64,000 bases of DNA from Siphonodentalium dalli (GCA_032622095.1 CP136061.1:5900734-5964733); one strand, 5' to 3'; positions 26,237 through 38,260 are shown, numbered from the stretch's first letter. Numbers and translations: made by a program. Notes: a model not told the origin generated them from the letters alone.

Positions 26237-26451
26237 CAGTAATGCTCTAATTAATCGACTCCTTTAACCACAGCAGAATTATGGGTAACTTTTCAGGATT
26301 TAGTCGGAAATATGGCTTGTTGCCATTCATCTGAAAGCACTTGGCGAGAGCTTTCCGATGAATGGCAACAAGCCATATTTCCGACTAAATCCTGTAAAGT
26401 TACCCATAATTCTGCTGTGGTTAAAGGAGTCGATTAATTAGGGCATTACTG
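26237..26451. mobile_element. Foldback MITE with TA flanks, copy 1
   Basis: A 215-bp near-perfect palindrome with about 100-bp arms. It starts CAGTAATGCTCTAATTAATC and ends with the reverse complement, with TA on both sides, as for Tc1/mariner-type insertions. A second copy is at 36891-37103. Confidence 0.85.
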
Positions 26452-26689
26452 TAGCTTCACACATTACAGCTTGTATTATTTGATACATCCCTTTGTTATT
26501 TCTGGTAAATTTTCTTTTTGATTTGTTTATTAAGTATTTCTCAGGTTGTATAACAGACTGTTACATTAAAATTGCATTAACTCTTAAAGGGGTACTGTAC
26601 ACAAAATCTGGCCGTTTATGATATCATCTCCTTTTATATTAACAGAATATATGCAACAAATGAATGAATTTGAGTCATGGATTAGTGCA

Positions 26690-26832
26690 AAATACACTCA
26701 TGTGCTCTATGAATGATGCAAACAACATGGTAATTATAGTAAAAATGAATGTATGACTCCAGCCTTTTATTCATTTTCATTATAATTACCACGTTGTTTG
26801 CATCGTTCATAGAGCACATGAGTGTATTTCTT
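26690..26832. repeat. Palindrome with ~63-bp arms
   Basis: TACACTCATGTGCTCTATGA on the left is mirrored by TCATAGAGCACATGAGTGTA on the right, with a short spacer around TGACTCCAGCC. No other copy was noticed in the window. Confidence 0.75.
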
Positions 26833-26849
26833 TATTAGTTTAGTTTCTC

Positions 26850-27066
26850 TTTTCCCCAAAATTGGCAGACGACACAATGCATGATTGAGGTGCCCTAATG
26901 GGTGTAAATCACAATATTCACCATTTGGGAACTTCAATCTGAGTATATGTCTCCCATAGCAGATGAGACCATGCAGAATGAGGTCCCAAGAGGGTGAATT
27001 TGGTGATGCTAGCCTGCTGTGCAGGATAGCTTCACTAATTTCACCCTCTGGGGACCTCATTCTGAA
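26850..27066. repeat. Hairpin-module element, copy 3
   Basis: The hairpin GAATGAGGTCCCAAGAGGG (26977-27064) follows the same left arm as copy 2, including GGGAACTTCAATCTGAGTAT and TATGTCTCCCATAGCAGATG. Confidence 0.65.
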
Positions 27067-27139
27067 AATGACAGGCACCTTATTCTCAGGCCTGAATCGG
27101 ACGATCTGCGTTGTAACACAAGGCACCCGTGTGAGCAGT

Positions 27140-27521
27140 TTAACCCTTTACCCAACAAACCGGCCAAAACCGGCCAAATAAAGCTTCAACAGCCTAAAAT
27201 ATCTTCGGTCTGTCTCAATAGAACCATACAAATATGGATATCATTAGAACCGGCTCCTTGGCCACATTGTGATAGTTACAGTTTTGCCCTTTGCCAATGC
27301 ATTCTCTTAGGTCGCCTCGCATATATAAGAGAATGCATTGGCCTAAAAAAATCATTTTTTTAACACTTTTTATCATTTTTTTCTTACATTCTTTAACAAT
27401 TTTATAATTTTTAATGTGTTAAGCCAATGCATTCTCTTATATATGCGAGGCGACCTATGGTCGACTCGCATATATAAGAGAATGCATTGGCACAGGGCCG
27501 TTCTGTTGGGTAAAGGGTTAA
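27140..27521. mobile_element. piggyBac-like non-autonomous element 1
   Basis: Bounded by TTAACCCTTTACCCAACA at 27140 and its reverse complement ending TTAA at 27521. Inside are one truncated (27293-27342) and one full (27423-27491) 69-bp hairpin module separated by AT-rich sequence. TTAA target sites with CCCTTT ends are typical of piggyBac-type elements. There is no transposase. Confidence 0.75.
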
Positions 27522-27604
27522 CATAAGACAACAGATCGTGTTATTTTAATGGACCAACACAACACAGTCGTCTGAATGCTGGAAATAGTTTGTCTGTAAT
27601 TTGC

Positions 27605-27668
27605 AGAATGAGGTCCCCAGCATGGCAGGCTAGCATCACCAAATGCACCCTCTGGGAACCTCATTCTG
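27605..27668. repeat. Shortened hairpin module GAGGTCCCCAG
   Basis: GAATGAGGTCCCCAGCATGG has lost most of the left stem, while the right half ends CCTCTGGGAACCTCATTCTG. Confidence 0.6.
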
Positions 27669-27676
27669 CTGAGGCC

Positions 27677-28133
27677 TTAACCCTTTACCCAACAAAAACG
27701 GCCAAATAAAGCTTCAACAGCCTAAAATATCTTCGGTGTGTCTCAATAACACCATACAAATATGGATATCATTGGAACCGGTTCATTGACCCCATTGTGA
27801 TGGTTACAGTTATGCCCTGTGCCAATGCATTCTCTTATATATGCGAGTCGATCATAGGTCGCCTCGCATATATAAGAGAATGCATTGGCCTAAACAAAAT
27901 TCATTTTTTAACACTTTTTACCATTTTTTCTTACATTCTTTAGCAATTTTATAATTTTTTCTTACATTTTTTAACAATTTTTATAATATTTTTCTACTTT
28001 CTTTGACAATTTTATCATTTTTAATATGTGTTAAGCCAATGCATTCTCTTATATATGCGAGGCGACCTATGGTTGACTCGCATATATAAGAGAATGCATT
28101 GGCACAGGGCCGTTCTGTTGGGTAAAGGGTTAA
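27677..28133. mobile_element. piggyBac-like non-autonomous element 2
   Basis: TTAACCCTTTACCCAACA at the left and TGTTGGGTAAAGGGTTAA at the right. Two full hairpin modules (27821-27889 and 28035-28103) face each other across an AT-rich centre. The left arm carries AAAGCTTCAACAGCCTAAAA and GGTTCATTGACCCCATTGTG, shared with elements 1, 3, 4 and 47332-47768. Confidence 0.8.
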
Positions 28134-28145
28134 CTGCTATGGGCG

Positions 28146-28396
28146 ATCTAGGATCAGATTGAAGTTCCCCAGTTGAAGATCTGCAAATTAGGGGATATAG
28201 AAACTACAGATTAGGGGATATAGAAACTGATCAGAAGGAGGGTGGAAGTAACTACAAACAATGTTAATTTGAGACTATGAATACTTCCCAGAAGATGATG
28301 CCTAAGCTGAATGAGGTCCCCAGAGGGATAATTTAGTAAAACTAGCCCGCTGTGCAGGGTAGCGTCACTAAATTCACCCTCTGTGGACCTCATTCT
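28146..28396. repeat. Hairpin-module element with GATCAGATTGAAGTTCC arm
   Basis: The arm GGATCAGATTGAAGTTCCCC and the block CTTCCCAGAAGATGATGCCT are followed by the ~90-bp hairpin (28311-28396). It matches the interior of the fuller copies at 30785-31230 and 35768-36190. Confidence 0.65.
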
Positions 28397-28399
28397 GCA

Positions 28400-29030
28400 A
28401 ATTACAGACACACTATTTCAAGGCTTGTGTCGTCTGCTCCAGTCTATTTGGGGCTCTCTATGAGTTCAGACACATAATGGCCAGTTAACAATAGTTAAAA
28501 ATAAAACCATGTTGTAAAATATTTAGAAAAAATCATTTTCGAGGCATTATCTGTTTTGCTATTCTATTATTAAGAAAAGAATGTTGTTTGAGCTTGTTTT
28601 ATTGGCTCATGTTATGGTGTGATTTATTGGAATATGCATCGAGACCCCTGTGAATTTTGATAATCGTTTTGTTATTCGATTGAACCTCGATATTCGATTC
28701 AAAGTGATTCAACTTTAAAACAATGAATACTAATTTTGAATACTTCAAACCAGTGAACACGAAAGTAAATGCTTTCATCGGTATTATATTTGAACATTCA
28801 CAACTAGTGTGAAGTATAAAAAGTAGATACGCTAGCAAATATTTGCTCAAAATCTGCCATTTTAAGTTAACATTAATAACTGTTCTACATTACCCTCTTG
28901 TTTCACGACCGCAGACATAACAGTTTATAATTTAATCTGAGGACATTCAATTTGAGATGGTAAGATACCTCACAATTCTGTTGAACATCACGTGACTCAC
29001 AGTGACTGCTAATACCTTCATTATATAAAG
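28400..29030. other. No gene recognised
   Basis: AT-rich sequence. Minus-strand frames at 28599-28850 and 28903-29199 have no recognisable features, and the second is produced by the neighbouring palindrome. Confidence 0.5.
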
Positions 29031-29036
29031 TTATTA

Positions 29037-29192
29037 TACAATGTTGTGTACAGTATGTGTTTTTCTTGTACGAGTCCAGGTTGTGGTGAAAAGTCATATT
29101 GGACGAGACACGCCAGTGTCGAGTCCAATATGACTTTTCACCACAACCTGGACGAGTACAAGAAAAACTCATACTGTACACAACATTGTATA
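29037..29192. repeat. ~155-bp near-perfect palindrome
   Basis: GTTGTGTACAGTATGTGTTT through AAGTCATATTGGACGAGACA is mirrored after CGCCAGTGTCGA by the same bases in reverse complement, ending CATACTGTACACAACATTGT. GAGTCCAATATGACTTT fragments recur at 29440-29535, so the area has several related copies. Confidence 0.85.
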
Positions 29193-29947
29193 ATGACATT
29201 TTTATTATCCATCTGCAGTATGTTTATCCAAATTTTGGAAATAAAACTTTTGTGGTTATTTTTGGTATTTGTCGGCACTTAATTCTCTATAAGCCTGTAC
29301 CGTATATTGATCATCAGAAAGCATGATTTGGAAAAGTAAACACGGAAGTGAAAAAAAACTCAATAAAATCCATCAATGTTGTGCGCGCATCACAATTTCA
29401 CCGATTCATTTCGCAATAGAGTTAATTCGTGACGTCACGGAGTCCAATATGAAAAGTCATATTGTACAGTCGGGAGTCCAATATGACTTTCGGGAGTCCA
29501 ATTACACTCCAATTACACTCCAATATGACTTTTTCCAGGACTATCACGTGGCGGCTTTTGTCCAATCGGAAATGGTGTTAGTTAAGGGATGGATAATAAT
29601 ATGTATTATTGTATTACCTTCATTATCTGTTTGTGTTTGCTCAGTTTTGACTTGCAGTGACAGTTGTAATGTCATTCGCAAAAGTGCAAGTCAAAGTCCT
29701 TTAATTCAATGGCCGTTTTAATTTTGAGAGAGTTGTGATAACATAATTCTGCAATGGTCCATTTATTTCGCATTTTGAATCGATATGGAATTCCCCATTA
29801 GTGGCATCATTCAATTCCAGAAGTTTTTATTTACCCTGCAATAAAATTGACAAAATGGTATTTTTCAAATTGTTTGTTATATTTTGAAGAAATGATGTCT
29901 TTAATTGTCGATCCACCTTTCACAAAAAAGATGACAACGAGTTTTAT

Positions 29948-30337
29948 TTAACCCTTTACCCAACAGAAGGGCCCTGTGCCAATGCATTCTCTTATATATG
30001 CGAGTCGACCATAGGTCGCCTCGCATATATAAGAGAATGCATTGGCTTAACACATTAAAAATTATAAAATTGTTAAAGAATGTAAGAAAATATGGTAAAA
30101 AGTGTTAAAAAAAGATTTTTTTTAGGCCAATGCATTCTCTTATATATGCGAGGCGACCTATGGTCGACTCGCATATATAAGAGAATGCATTGGCACAGGG
30201 CATAACTGTAACTATCACAATGTGGTCAAGGAGCCGATTCCAATGATATCCATATTTGTATGGTTCTATTGAGACAGACCGAAGATATTTTAGGCTGTTG
30301 AAGCTTTATTTGGCCGGTTTGTTGGGTAAAGGGTTAA
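29948..30337. mobile_element. piggyBac-like non-autonomous element 3
   Basis: TTAACCCTTTACCCAACA at the left and TTTGTTGGGTAAAGGGTTAA at the right. It has two full hairpin modules (29978-30046 and 30126-30194), with the AT-rich spacer in the opposite order to element 2. The arm with GACAGACCGAAGATATTTTA is now on the right, so it is inverted relative to elements 1 and 2. Confidence 0.8.
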
Positions 30338-30737
30338 TAGATAATTCTGACATACAGATGAATATGGGAAATATATCTTTATATTATCATTTCGGATTTT
30401 GAAACACTTGATTCGATATTCGATTTGTTTTTAAGAGCTATTCGATACGATTCGATCAAAAACCCACTATTCGCAGGGGCCTATATACAACACATGACCT
30501 AATTAGTATTGCTTGATGACCAATCACGGCACAGTATTCAGTCACGGAACAGGATTCAGTGTAACAAACGGACTATGCAAATATAGTGCCATAACATTTA
30601 TCCACAGGGTATCATGCTTTCCTATGTTCTGTGCTTCATGGTTAAATCATACAGGGAGCAGTCTAGAGGGCGACATTGAAGATATCCTCTCCCTAAATTG
30701 TGTCATTTCTCCCTAATTGTGTCCCAGGGAGAAGGGA

Positions 30738-30764
30738 CTTCTCTCTCTCTCTCTCTCTCTCTCA
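30738..30764. repeat. (CT)n microsatellite
   Basis: An uninterrupted CT dinucleotide run. Confidence 0.9.
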
Positions 30765-30784
30765 TATACCAGAATGCACATGTC

Positions 30785-31232
30785 CCCGCCAAGCCTGCAA
30801 ATAGCATGTCTGTCATTTGCAGAATTAGGTCCCCAGAGGGTGAATTTAGTGACGCTATCCCGCACAGTGGGCTAGCATCACTAAATTGACCCTCTGGGAA
30901 CCTCAATCTGCTTAGGCCCTCAACTGCTAGGTAGACCTAGGATCAGATTGAAGTTCCCCAGTTGAAGTTGGTGATTGGGCACCTCAATTATGAATTTTAT
31001 CTTCTGCAAATTAGTGGATATAGAAACTTCCAAGAAGAGAAATGTAACTAAAAACCATCTTAATTTGACATTATAGATACTTCCCAGAAGATGAGGCCTA
31101 AGCAGAATGAGGTCTCCAGAGGGTGAATTTGGTGATGCAAGCCCGCTATGCGGGATATCATCACTAAATTCACCCTCTGGGGACCTCATTCTGCAAATGA
31201 CAGACACGCTATTTGCAGGCTTGGTCCCTGCA
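30785..31232. mobile_element. ~440-bp nested-palindrome MITE
   Basis: The outer inverted ends begin CCAAGCCTGCAAATAGC and continue TGTCTGTCATTTGCAGAAT. Each end also holds a complete ~90-bp GAGGTCCCCAGAGG hairpin (30823-30911 and 31105-31195), so each arm can fold alone or the two arms can pair with each other. The centre carries GATCAGATTGAAGTTCCCCA. Confidence 0.8.
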
Positions 31233-31263
31233 GCATATTAAACTCTATTTTCTGATTATTATG

Positions 31264-31548
31264 ATGTTTGATTGATTGATTGATTGGTGTTTAATATCAC
31301 TTTCAGCAACAAAGGTCATAACACGACATTGCCAGTTTTAACGATTAATCTAACAGTGATTTCAATGGCTGATAAACTCATCGTCCATGTGCGGCAAACC
31401 ACTGGCCATTGGCGAGTAACTGGCAACTCCACCAGATAACATTTTAAGTTATAAATTCCATGATGGTAACGTGTAGATTTGAACCCTCATTGCCATGGCT
31501 GGAGGGCGTGGAATTCTTCTCCTAACCGACTGAGCCACTGAATCCCCC
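31264..31548 (-). mobile_element. tRNA-derived SINE
   Basis: On the minus strand the head near 31545 carries an A-box-like TGGCTCAGTCGG and a B-box-like GGTTCAAATC. The body has the conserved mollusc-type block GGTGTTTAATATCACTTTCA (as read on +), and the element ends in an ATTG simple repeat tail at 31266-31290. It is flanked by an imperfect 12-bp target duplication, CTGATTATTATG / CTGATTATAATG. Confidence 0.82.
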
Positions 31549-32109
31549 CTGATTATAATGGTGTCATTACTCATTATAATCGTTTTTAAATGTGCTCTTG
31601 TGTTACTTATTGGAACATAGAATAGTGATGATGCAGTGTAAATTGAACTTTTCCTTAATAACAATCAAATATGGAGAAGCTCTAGGTTGGTCCCCAGATT
31701 CATACATTCTTTGTTTCATCACTTTTGCTTCCTTTGCTGTTCATTTGTAAATTGGTGCATACATGTGTTTTCATCACTATTTTCGAAAATCGCATGAGAT
31801 CGTGCAATAATTTTATTTGAGCTACATGTATGTGCATGTTTGTGTGGGTGTGTGTGTGTAAGTGTGTGTGTTTCAAAAAAGGTCCATAGCTCTGGTGAAT
31901 GGAACCCAAAATGGAACTTGACCATATTTTATGTTTGTAACCGGCGTATTCCAGGGCTCCTTCTGCAATTTAATTTATCTGTCTGCTTTTATCACCTTAA
32001 CATCCCTCCAAATGAATAATAGACCGTTCCAGTATAAACTTTTAACAGACTGGGAGAATCCAATATTGGATAAGATTAAATCTCCTGTCCATAGAATTTT
32101 TTCTGGTAC

Positions 32110-32310
32110 TAAACACTCTACTGTATGGAGCCTCACACAGACCGAAGCAGACGACAGTCGTCAGTGCATTGTTCTCTCTGTCTGGGTCTCCATAAAGGAT
32201 TATATAACACTCCCGTATGGAGCCTCTCTCAGACCGAAGCAGACGACAGTCATCGGTGTATTGTTCTCTGTCTGGGGCTCCATAAAGGGATAATCAATTT
32301 AGTATAGAAA
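32110..32310. repeat. Two ~90-bp repeats (ATGGAGCCTC...GAAGCAGACGACAG)
   Basis: The pattern TATGGAGCCTC, CAGACCGAAGCAGACGACAG, CTGTCTGG, CTCCATAAAGG occurs twice. The block ends AGTATAGAAAGGGTTAA, resembling another TTAA-ended element type seen at 40340-40895. A single similar block is near 32980-33050. Confidence 0.5.
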
Positions 32311-32505
32311 GGGTTAAAATATATGCAGTCCAGTTGATATTTCTGATATCAGACAAGTCTAAGTTTAGTGTGTCTGTCATTTGCAGAACGAGGTCCCCAG
32401 AGGGTGAATTTAGTGACGCTATCTCGCATAGCAGGCTAGCATCACTAAATTCACACTCAGTTGCGGACCGAGATGACTTGTCTATGAGTGTGGCTAAAAA
32501 ACTAT

Positions 32506-32959
32506 TTGAACCATTTACCCAACAGAACGGCCCTGTGCCAATGCATTCTCTTATATATGCGAGTCGACCATAGGTCGCCTCGCATATATACGAAAATGCA
32601 TTGGCTTAACATATTAAAAATGATAAAATTGTCAAAGAATGTAGAAAAATATTAAAAAATTGTTAAAAGATGTAAGACAAAATTATAAAATTGTTAAAGA
32701 ATGTAAGAAAAAATGGTAAAAAGTGTTAAAAAAAGATTTTTTTAGGCCAATGCATTCTTATATATGCGAGGCTACCTATTGTTGACTCGCATTTATAAGA
32801 GAATGCATTGGCACAGGGCATAACTGTAACCCTCACAATGTGGTCAATGAACCGGTTCCAATGATATCCATATGGTGTTATTGAGACAGACCGAAGATAT
32901 TTTAGGCTGTTGAAGCTTTATTTGGGCGTTTTTGGCCGTTTTGTTGGGTAAAGGATTAA
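32506..32959. mobile_element. piggyBac-like non-autonomous element 4
   Basis: The left end is mutated (TTGAACCATTTACCCAACAG) and the right end is TTTTGTTGGGTAAAGGATTAA. It has two hairpin modules (32537-32605 and 32746-32812), both with substitutions in the stem, so this is an older copy. Another isolated right end with TTGTTGGGTAAAGGGTTAA is at 33052-33072. Confidence 0.75.
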
Positions 32960-33359
32960 TTAAGAGATTTATCCCACAGGGAGCCTCACACAGATGGAAG
33001 CATGCACTGCAGAGTGTCGTCTGCTCCAGTATATGTGGGGCTCTATAAGGGGTTTTGTTGGGTAAAGGGTTAACACTTGAATGTTAAGATGTTGGATGTT
33101 ATGTTCTCATTTTGTCTGTTTATATGAGCAGTGAGTGTCTTATTATTATGTATACCTATTTATTATTATTATTATTTATTATTTCCTTCTTTCCAACCAC
33201 CACAGTTGTTGGAAATTATTATCAAATCTGCTGATAAGACTCACCGTTTAATAATAGAGAGATTCCGCTTGTAGGTTTTGGAATGTTACATGTAGTCATT
33301 AAACCAACATTTTAGGAAAATGTCCTATCATAAAAATGGTTTATTTCATTTGGAAGATA

Positions 33360-34530
33360 GCTGAGGGTTAGTTATAATAGAATTATTATGGTCATTGATC
33401 CTTTGAATGTATAACCCAGGGTTAGTTATAATAGAATACTATGGTGATTGATCCTTCGAATGTATAACCTGTTATAACCCACGGTTAGTTATATTACAGT
33501 ATACTATGGTGATTGATCCTTCGAATGTATAACCCGTTATAACCCACGGTTAGTTATAATAGAATACTATGGTGATTGATCCTTCGAATGTATAACCCAG
33601 GGTTAGTTATAATAGAATACTATGGTGATTGATCCTTCGAATGTATAACCCAGGGTTAGTTATAATAGAATACTATGGTGATTGATCCTTCGAATGTATA
33701 ACCCAGGGTTAGTTATAATAGAATACTATGGTGATTGATCCTTTGAATGTATAACCCACGGTTAGTTATAATAGAATACTATGGTGATTGATCCTTCGAA
33801 TGTATAACCCAGGGTTAGTTATAATAGAATACTATGGTGATTGATCCTTCGAATGTATAACCCACGGTTAGTTATAATAGAATACTATGGTGATTGATCC
33901 TTCGAATGTATAACCCACGGTTAGTTATAATAGAATACTATGGTGATTGATCCTTCGAATGTATAACCCAGGGTTAGTTATAATAGAATACTATGGTGAT
34001 TGATCCTTCGAATGTATAACCCGTTATAACCCAGGGTTAGTTATAATAGAATACTATGGTCATTGATCCTTCGAATGTATAACCCGTTATAACCCAGGGT
34101 TAGTTATAATAGAATACTATGGTGATTGATCCTTCGAATGTATAACCCACGGTTAGTTATAATAGAATACTATGGTGATTGATCCTTCGAATGTATAACC
34201 CGTTATAACCCAGGGTTAGTTATAATAGAATACTATGGTGATTGATCCTTCGAATGTATAACCCGTTATAACCCAGGGTTAGTTATAATAGAATACTATG
34301 GTGATTGATCCTTCGAATGTATAACCCGTTATAACCCAGGGTTAGTTATAATAGAATACTATGGTGATTGATCCTTCGAATGTATAACCCGTTATAACCC
34401 AGGGTTAGTTATAATAGAATACTATGGTGATTGATCCTTCGAATTTATAACCCGTTATAACTCAGGGTTAGTTATATTACAGTATACTATGGTGATTGAT
34501 CCTTCGAATGTATAACCCGTTATAACACAG
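33360..34530 (+). repeat. 53/64-bp minisatellite
   Basis: About 20 copies of GGTTAGTTATAATAGAATAC-TATGGTGATTGATCCTTCG-AATGTATAACCC. Some units carry an 11-bp insertion, GTTATAACCCA. Units with and without the insertion are interleaved, and near-identity between neighbours suggests ongoing homogenisation. Confidence 0.92.
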
Positions 34531-35421
34531 CCGATTGCCATAAGCTCTTTTGACTTCAACTACTGCAGAGTTATGCCATTTTAAACGACATTTATTAATA
34601 TAGCGCCAAAGTCTTGTTAAAATTTTATATAACAAGATGTTCCCTAATTGCAGACATTTGTTTGTCTCGTATTAATTGTCGCTGTCACATGCTGCCATTT
34701 ACCTTACAAGCTACACGTCACAAGTTAAAAGAGGAATCTCTCTAATATAGGCATGTATGGAAAGCTCCTTATCAGATTGACATTCACCATCCGAGATACT
34801 TCTAATTATAGCCTGTGACTCACTATCGATGGTTACTCATCAGATTTATGAATTTGGTGGTGTTTGAAGTTAAAGTGAATGTAGCAAAAACCGGCAAATC
34901 ATTCAGTGTAAGGTTCCAGCGAGATAGTTAATTGTTTACGATCTGTTAATTTTTATACGCTTTTTTTTTTTTTTTTAAACGGGGCATATTATGTTATTAG
35001 TCTGCTTTTGGTTTCAGGATGATAACTTTAGATTATATCAAATGAATGAATTGAAATTTGGTATGTGAGTTAGTCTAAAATACAGGTCAAGTTCAATTTG
35101 GAATTCACCCGCCAAATTTGACCAGTTATGGCCTTTTCTCGGAATTCTCACACCCTGGTGATGCCCTAAATGTTAATGCTGAAATAGAGTTTGAAACAAG
35201 CAGTAGTAGGAGTTTGGATTGACTCTGAATTGACCAGCTTTCCGTACATGTCTACATTATTATTAAATGGAAGGATATGTGTCTTTATCAGCAGATTTTA
35301 ATAACAATTTCCAACAACTCGCGTTCCAACGATCATTTTAATTGATATATCAAAACCCAGTCTCTTTTTAAAAGCTGACGAAAATTTTACAATATTTACG
35401 TCCTTGGATATCTATTGTCAG
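34531..35421. other. No gene; dispersed repeat fragment
   Basis: Mostly unique-looking AT-rich sequence with one unit of the GTTATGGCC-type dispersed repeat (about 35012-35140). No supported coding frame. Confidence 0.5.
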
Positions 35422-35760
35422 TTAACCCTTTGAGTGCCAGGTCGATTTTTGTATCAACCCATATACCCTGTGCCAATGCATTCTCTTATATATGCGAGTC
35501 GACCATAGGTCGCCTCGCATATATAAGAGAATGCATTGGCCTAACAATTTTTTATTATTTTTTACAATTATTTACAATTTTAATAATTATTTTTTATATA
35601 TTCTTTAACAATTTTATAATTTCACCCATACAGAGCCCCAGACAAACATGAGCAGACGACACTCTTCTATATGCTTCAGTGTACATGTATGTGTGGGGCT
35701 CCCTGCAGTGTTATTCATACAATTTTTCATATATGGAATTGGTATACTACTTCATGTTGG
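35422..35760. mobile_element. TTAA-ended element, GAGTGCCAGGTCG type
   Basis: Starts TTAACCCTTTGAGTGCCAGG and carries a full hairpin module (35472-35540). An AT-rich spacer follows, then CAGAGCCCCAGACAAACATG and GTGTGGGGCTCCCTGCAGTG. The same unit is present in reverse orientation at 48480-48846 at high identity. Confidence 0.72.
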
Positions 35761-35767
35761 GAATTTA

Positions 35768-36190
35768 GGCCTACACTGGCCAAGCCTGGAAATAACGTCT
35801 TGTCATTTGCAGAATAAATTCACCGTCTGGGGACCTCATTCTGCTTAGGCCCTCAACTGCTATGGTAGATCTAGGATCAGATTGAAGTTCCCCAGTTGAA
35901 GTTGGTGATGATCACCCATTGGGCACCTCGATTATGGATTTTACCTTCTGCTGCAAATTAGGGGGATATAGAAACTTCCCAGATGGGAAAACGTAACTAA
36001 AAACAATGTTAATTTGATACTATAGATACTTCCCAGAAGATGAGGCCTAAGCAGAATGAGGTCTCCAGAGGGTGAATTTGGTGATGCTAGCACGCTATGC
36101 GGGATATCATGACTAAATTCACCCTCTGGGGACCTCATTCTGCAAATGACAGACACGTTATTTCCAGGCTTGGCCAGTGCAGGCCTAAAT
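35768..36190. mobile_element. Nested-palindrome MITE, second copy
   Basis: The outer ends ATTTAGGCCTACACTGGCC and GGCCAGTGCAGGCCTAAAT are inverted repeats continuing into CAAGCCTGGAAATAACG. The right arm holds a complete hairpin (36054-36142), while the left arm has kept only half of its own. Same family as 30785-31232. Confidence 0.78.
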
Positions 36191-36890
36191 TTTCAAAAGT
36201 AAAATTTGCATCGTTGTAGAAATGAAATATAATAGACCCATCTAGAGATGTACATCTGTTAGGATTATCGTCGGCTTTTCAATGAGACTGATCAAAACCT
36301 AAGTTATTGTTAATGTCTGTTATAACGTCTGGAAATAAAAATACTATCAAATTATGGTTTGTGAATACTCTGTGATGAGGGTACCCAAGTAAAAATCACA
36401 TCATGTATTGTGAAAACTCTGTTGTAAGATTAATGGCCTGCTGGAAATTCCATGTAAAGTGTGGGTCAGTCCTAAACAACTGGTGTGTACACAAGCGATG
36501 CATTTTTGGGTATATATTGTGAAGTATGTCATAAGGACAATAACTGTGTCAACCAAATAAAAAGTAGCATAACCCATGACATAGCGGCTGAATAGTTATT
36601 TAAAAGGAAGCTCTCATTTCAGATAGTGTACAACCAGCAATGGTGAAGCTTCTTGCAAAAGGCCGAATCTGTGCAAACTCGCCTCAATAATACTATCAAC
36701 ATCGCTCAGGTGGAAAATTAAAGGACCGTAACCTGGTGTTGAGTCTTAATCATTTTGAAAATAATAATTTATAGCATTTATTTTAGAAAGTTAGTCAGTA
36801 TACATGTGTGTTGTAAAAGGAAAGATAAATGTTTGCATAGTCTTCAGAAAGATATATATGTGTTCAAAAAGTAAAAAAGAAAACCACCTA
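36191..36890. other. No gene recognised
   Basis: AT-rich sequence. The block AATACTCTGTGATGAGGGTAC at about 36365 recurs near 37750, so part is repetitive. No coding frame is supported. Confidence 0.45.
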
Positions 36891-37103
36891 CAGTAATGCT
36901 CTAATTAATCGACCTCTTAACCAAAGCAGAATTATGGGTAACTTTTCAGGATTTAGTCGGAAATATGGCTTGTTGCAATTCATCGGAAAGCTCTCGGGGA
37001 GAGCTTTCCGATGAATGGCAACAAGCCATATTTCCAACTAAATCCTGAAAAGTTACCCATAATTCTGCTTTGGTTAAGAGGTCGATTAATTAGAGCATTA
37101 CTG
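36891..37103. mobile_element. Foldback MITE with TA flanks, copy 2
   Basis: A 213-bp palindrome equivalent to 26237-26451, flanked by TA. The centre GGAAAGCTCTCGGGGAGAGC is simpler than in copy 1, and the arms differ from copy 1 at a handful of positions. Confidence 0.85.
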
Positions 37104-38260
37104 TATATCATCAGTTCCAATAAGTGATATCACTAACTCGCGGTGAATCCGCCATTTGGTCTCCGGAGGTCAAAGTTAACAAGTAGCATATATTTTTAGC
37201 ATATGACTCCAGTCTGGGAATTCCCAAAATAAAATGGCAACAGTTCGTTACGAATCGCAGGTGCGACAACTTCATAAAACTAATTAAACACCCTGGATAC
37301 ATACAATACGTAGGTTTCGCACAGTAGATGGATTGGATGTATCACGTATGTTTTTTAGTTATTTTTTTAATGCAAGAACTCACTATTTATCAGTAACATA
37401 TGGGAAGTTCGTTGACAAAAAAAGGGCATCTGAATGTCTGCATCGTCACCAGATCCTAACTCTATAGATGACATGGCCACAAAACAATTCTTAAACACGT
37501 AGTTGCACTCAGAATAAATGAAATTAAGCCATAAAATGTTGAATGTCGAATGTTTACAAATGGATGCTACTTCTTAACTTTGACCTTTTGCCGGTGGGTT
37601 GGGTAAAATGCTAGGAATCGGGCCATATGGAACCATCGGCCATCATGAAAATAGCGAACCAGTGACAAGGCTTATTATCCCTCTAAATGAAGGACTACCG
37701 CTTTTCGGCACATAAATAATAAATAAAATTATCACTCTCAAATTATGTTTGTAAATACTCTGTGATGAGGGTACTCCGAGTAAAACTCACATCACGCATT
37801 GAAAATTAAAATTGTGATCATACAAACATTCATATCCCGATGTTCCTAATGACCACATGGATTCTCATTTTGAATATAAGCTGTCCAAGGAAGTCTATTT
37901 TTAAGCAATTTTTTTTCACTTTGTAAAAACTCGACCTATTGTCCATGCAGGCGTCTACAAATGTCATTAGCTCGATAACTTGAACAAATTTCAACGGATT
38001 TCTTTGATATTCGGTATATGAGACATGCTCAGCAATATCTTGATCAAGTTTGAAAACCAGCCTGGTCCATGCATTGTGGGTGGAATTACGGCCCTTAATT
38101 AGTTAATTTTGTTGAATAATTTTGATGGTGTTCGCTTGAAAACTTAAACAAATATTAACTGATTTTGTTTATATTCTGTACATAACAAATATTTAAGTGC
38201 CATCTTCATCCGCTTAACTGAAAGTTCATTAAGAGTTCAACAGTTAATATAAGCAGCTGA
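37104..38260. other. No gene; dispersed repeat fragment
   Basis: Contains one diverged unit of the GAATTACGGCCCTTAATT family (about 37970-38100). No recognisable protein. The short frame at 37111-37302 has no support. Confidence 0.45.

Noticed and set aside
29323-29721. 132-codon plus-strand frame
   Set aside because: Overlaps scattered palindrome remnants; composition is not protein-like and no family was recognised.
30698-30906. Frames with Ser-Leu or Arg-Glu repeats
   Set aside because: Produced by the CT microsatellite next to a hairpin element.
33360-34530. Telomere-like array because of GGGTTAG
   Set aside because: The motif occurs once per 53-64 bp unit and is not a tandem TTAGGG run.
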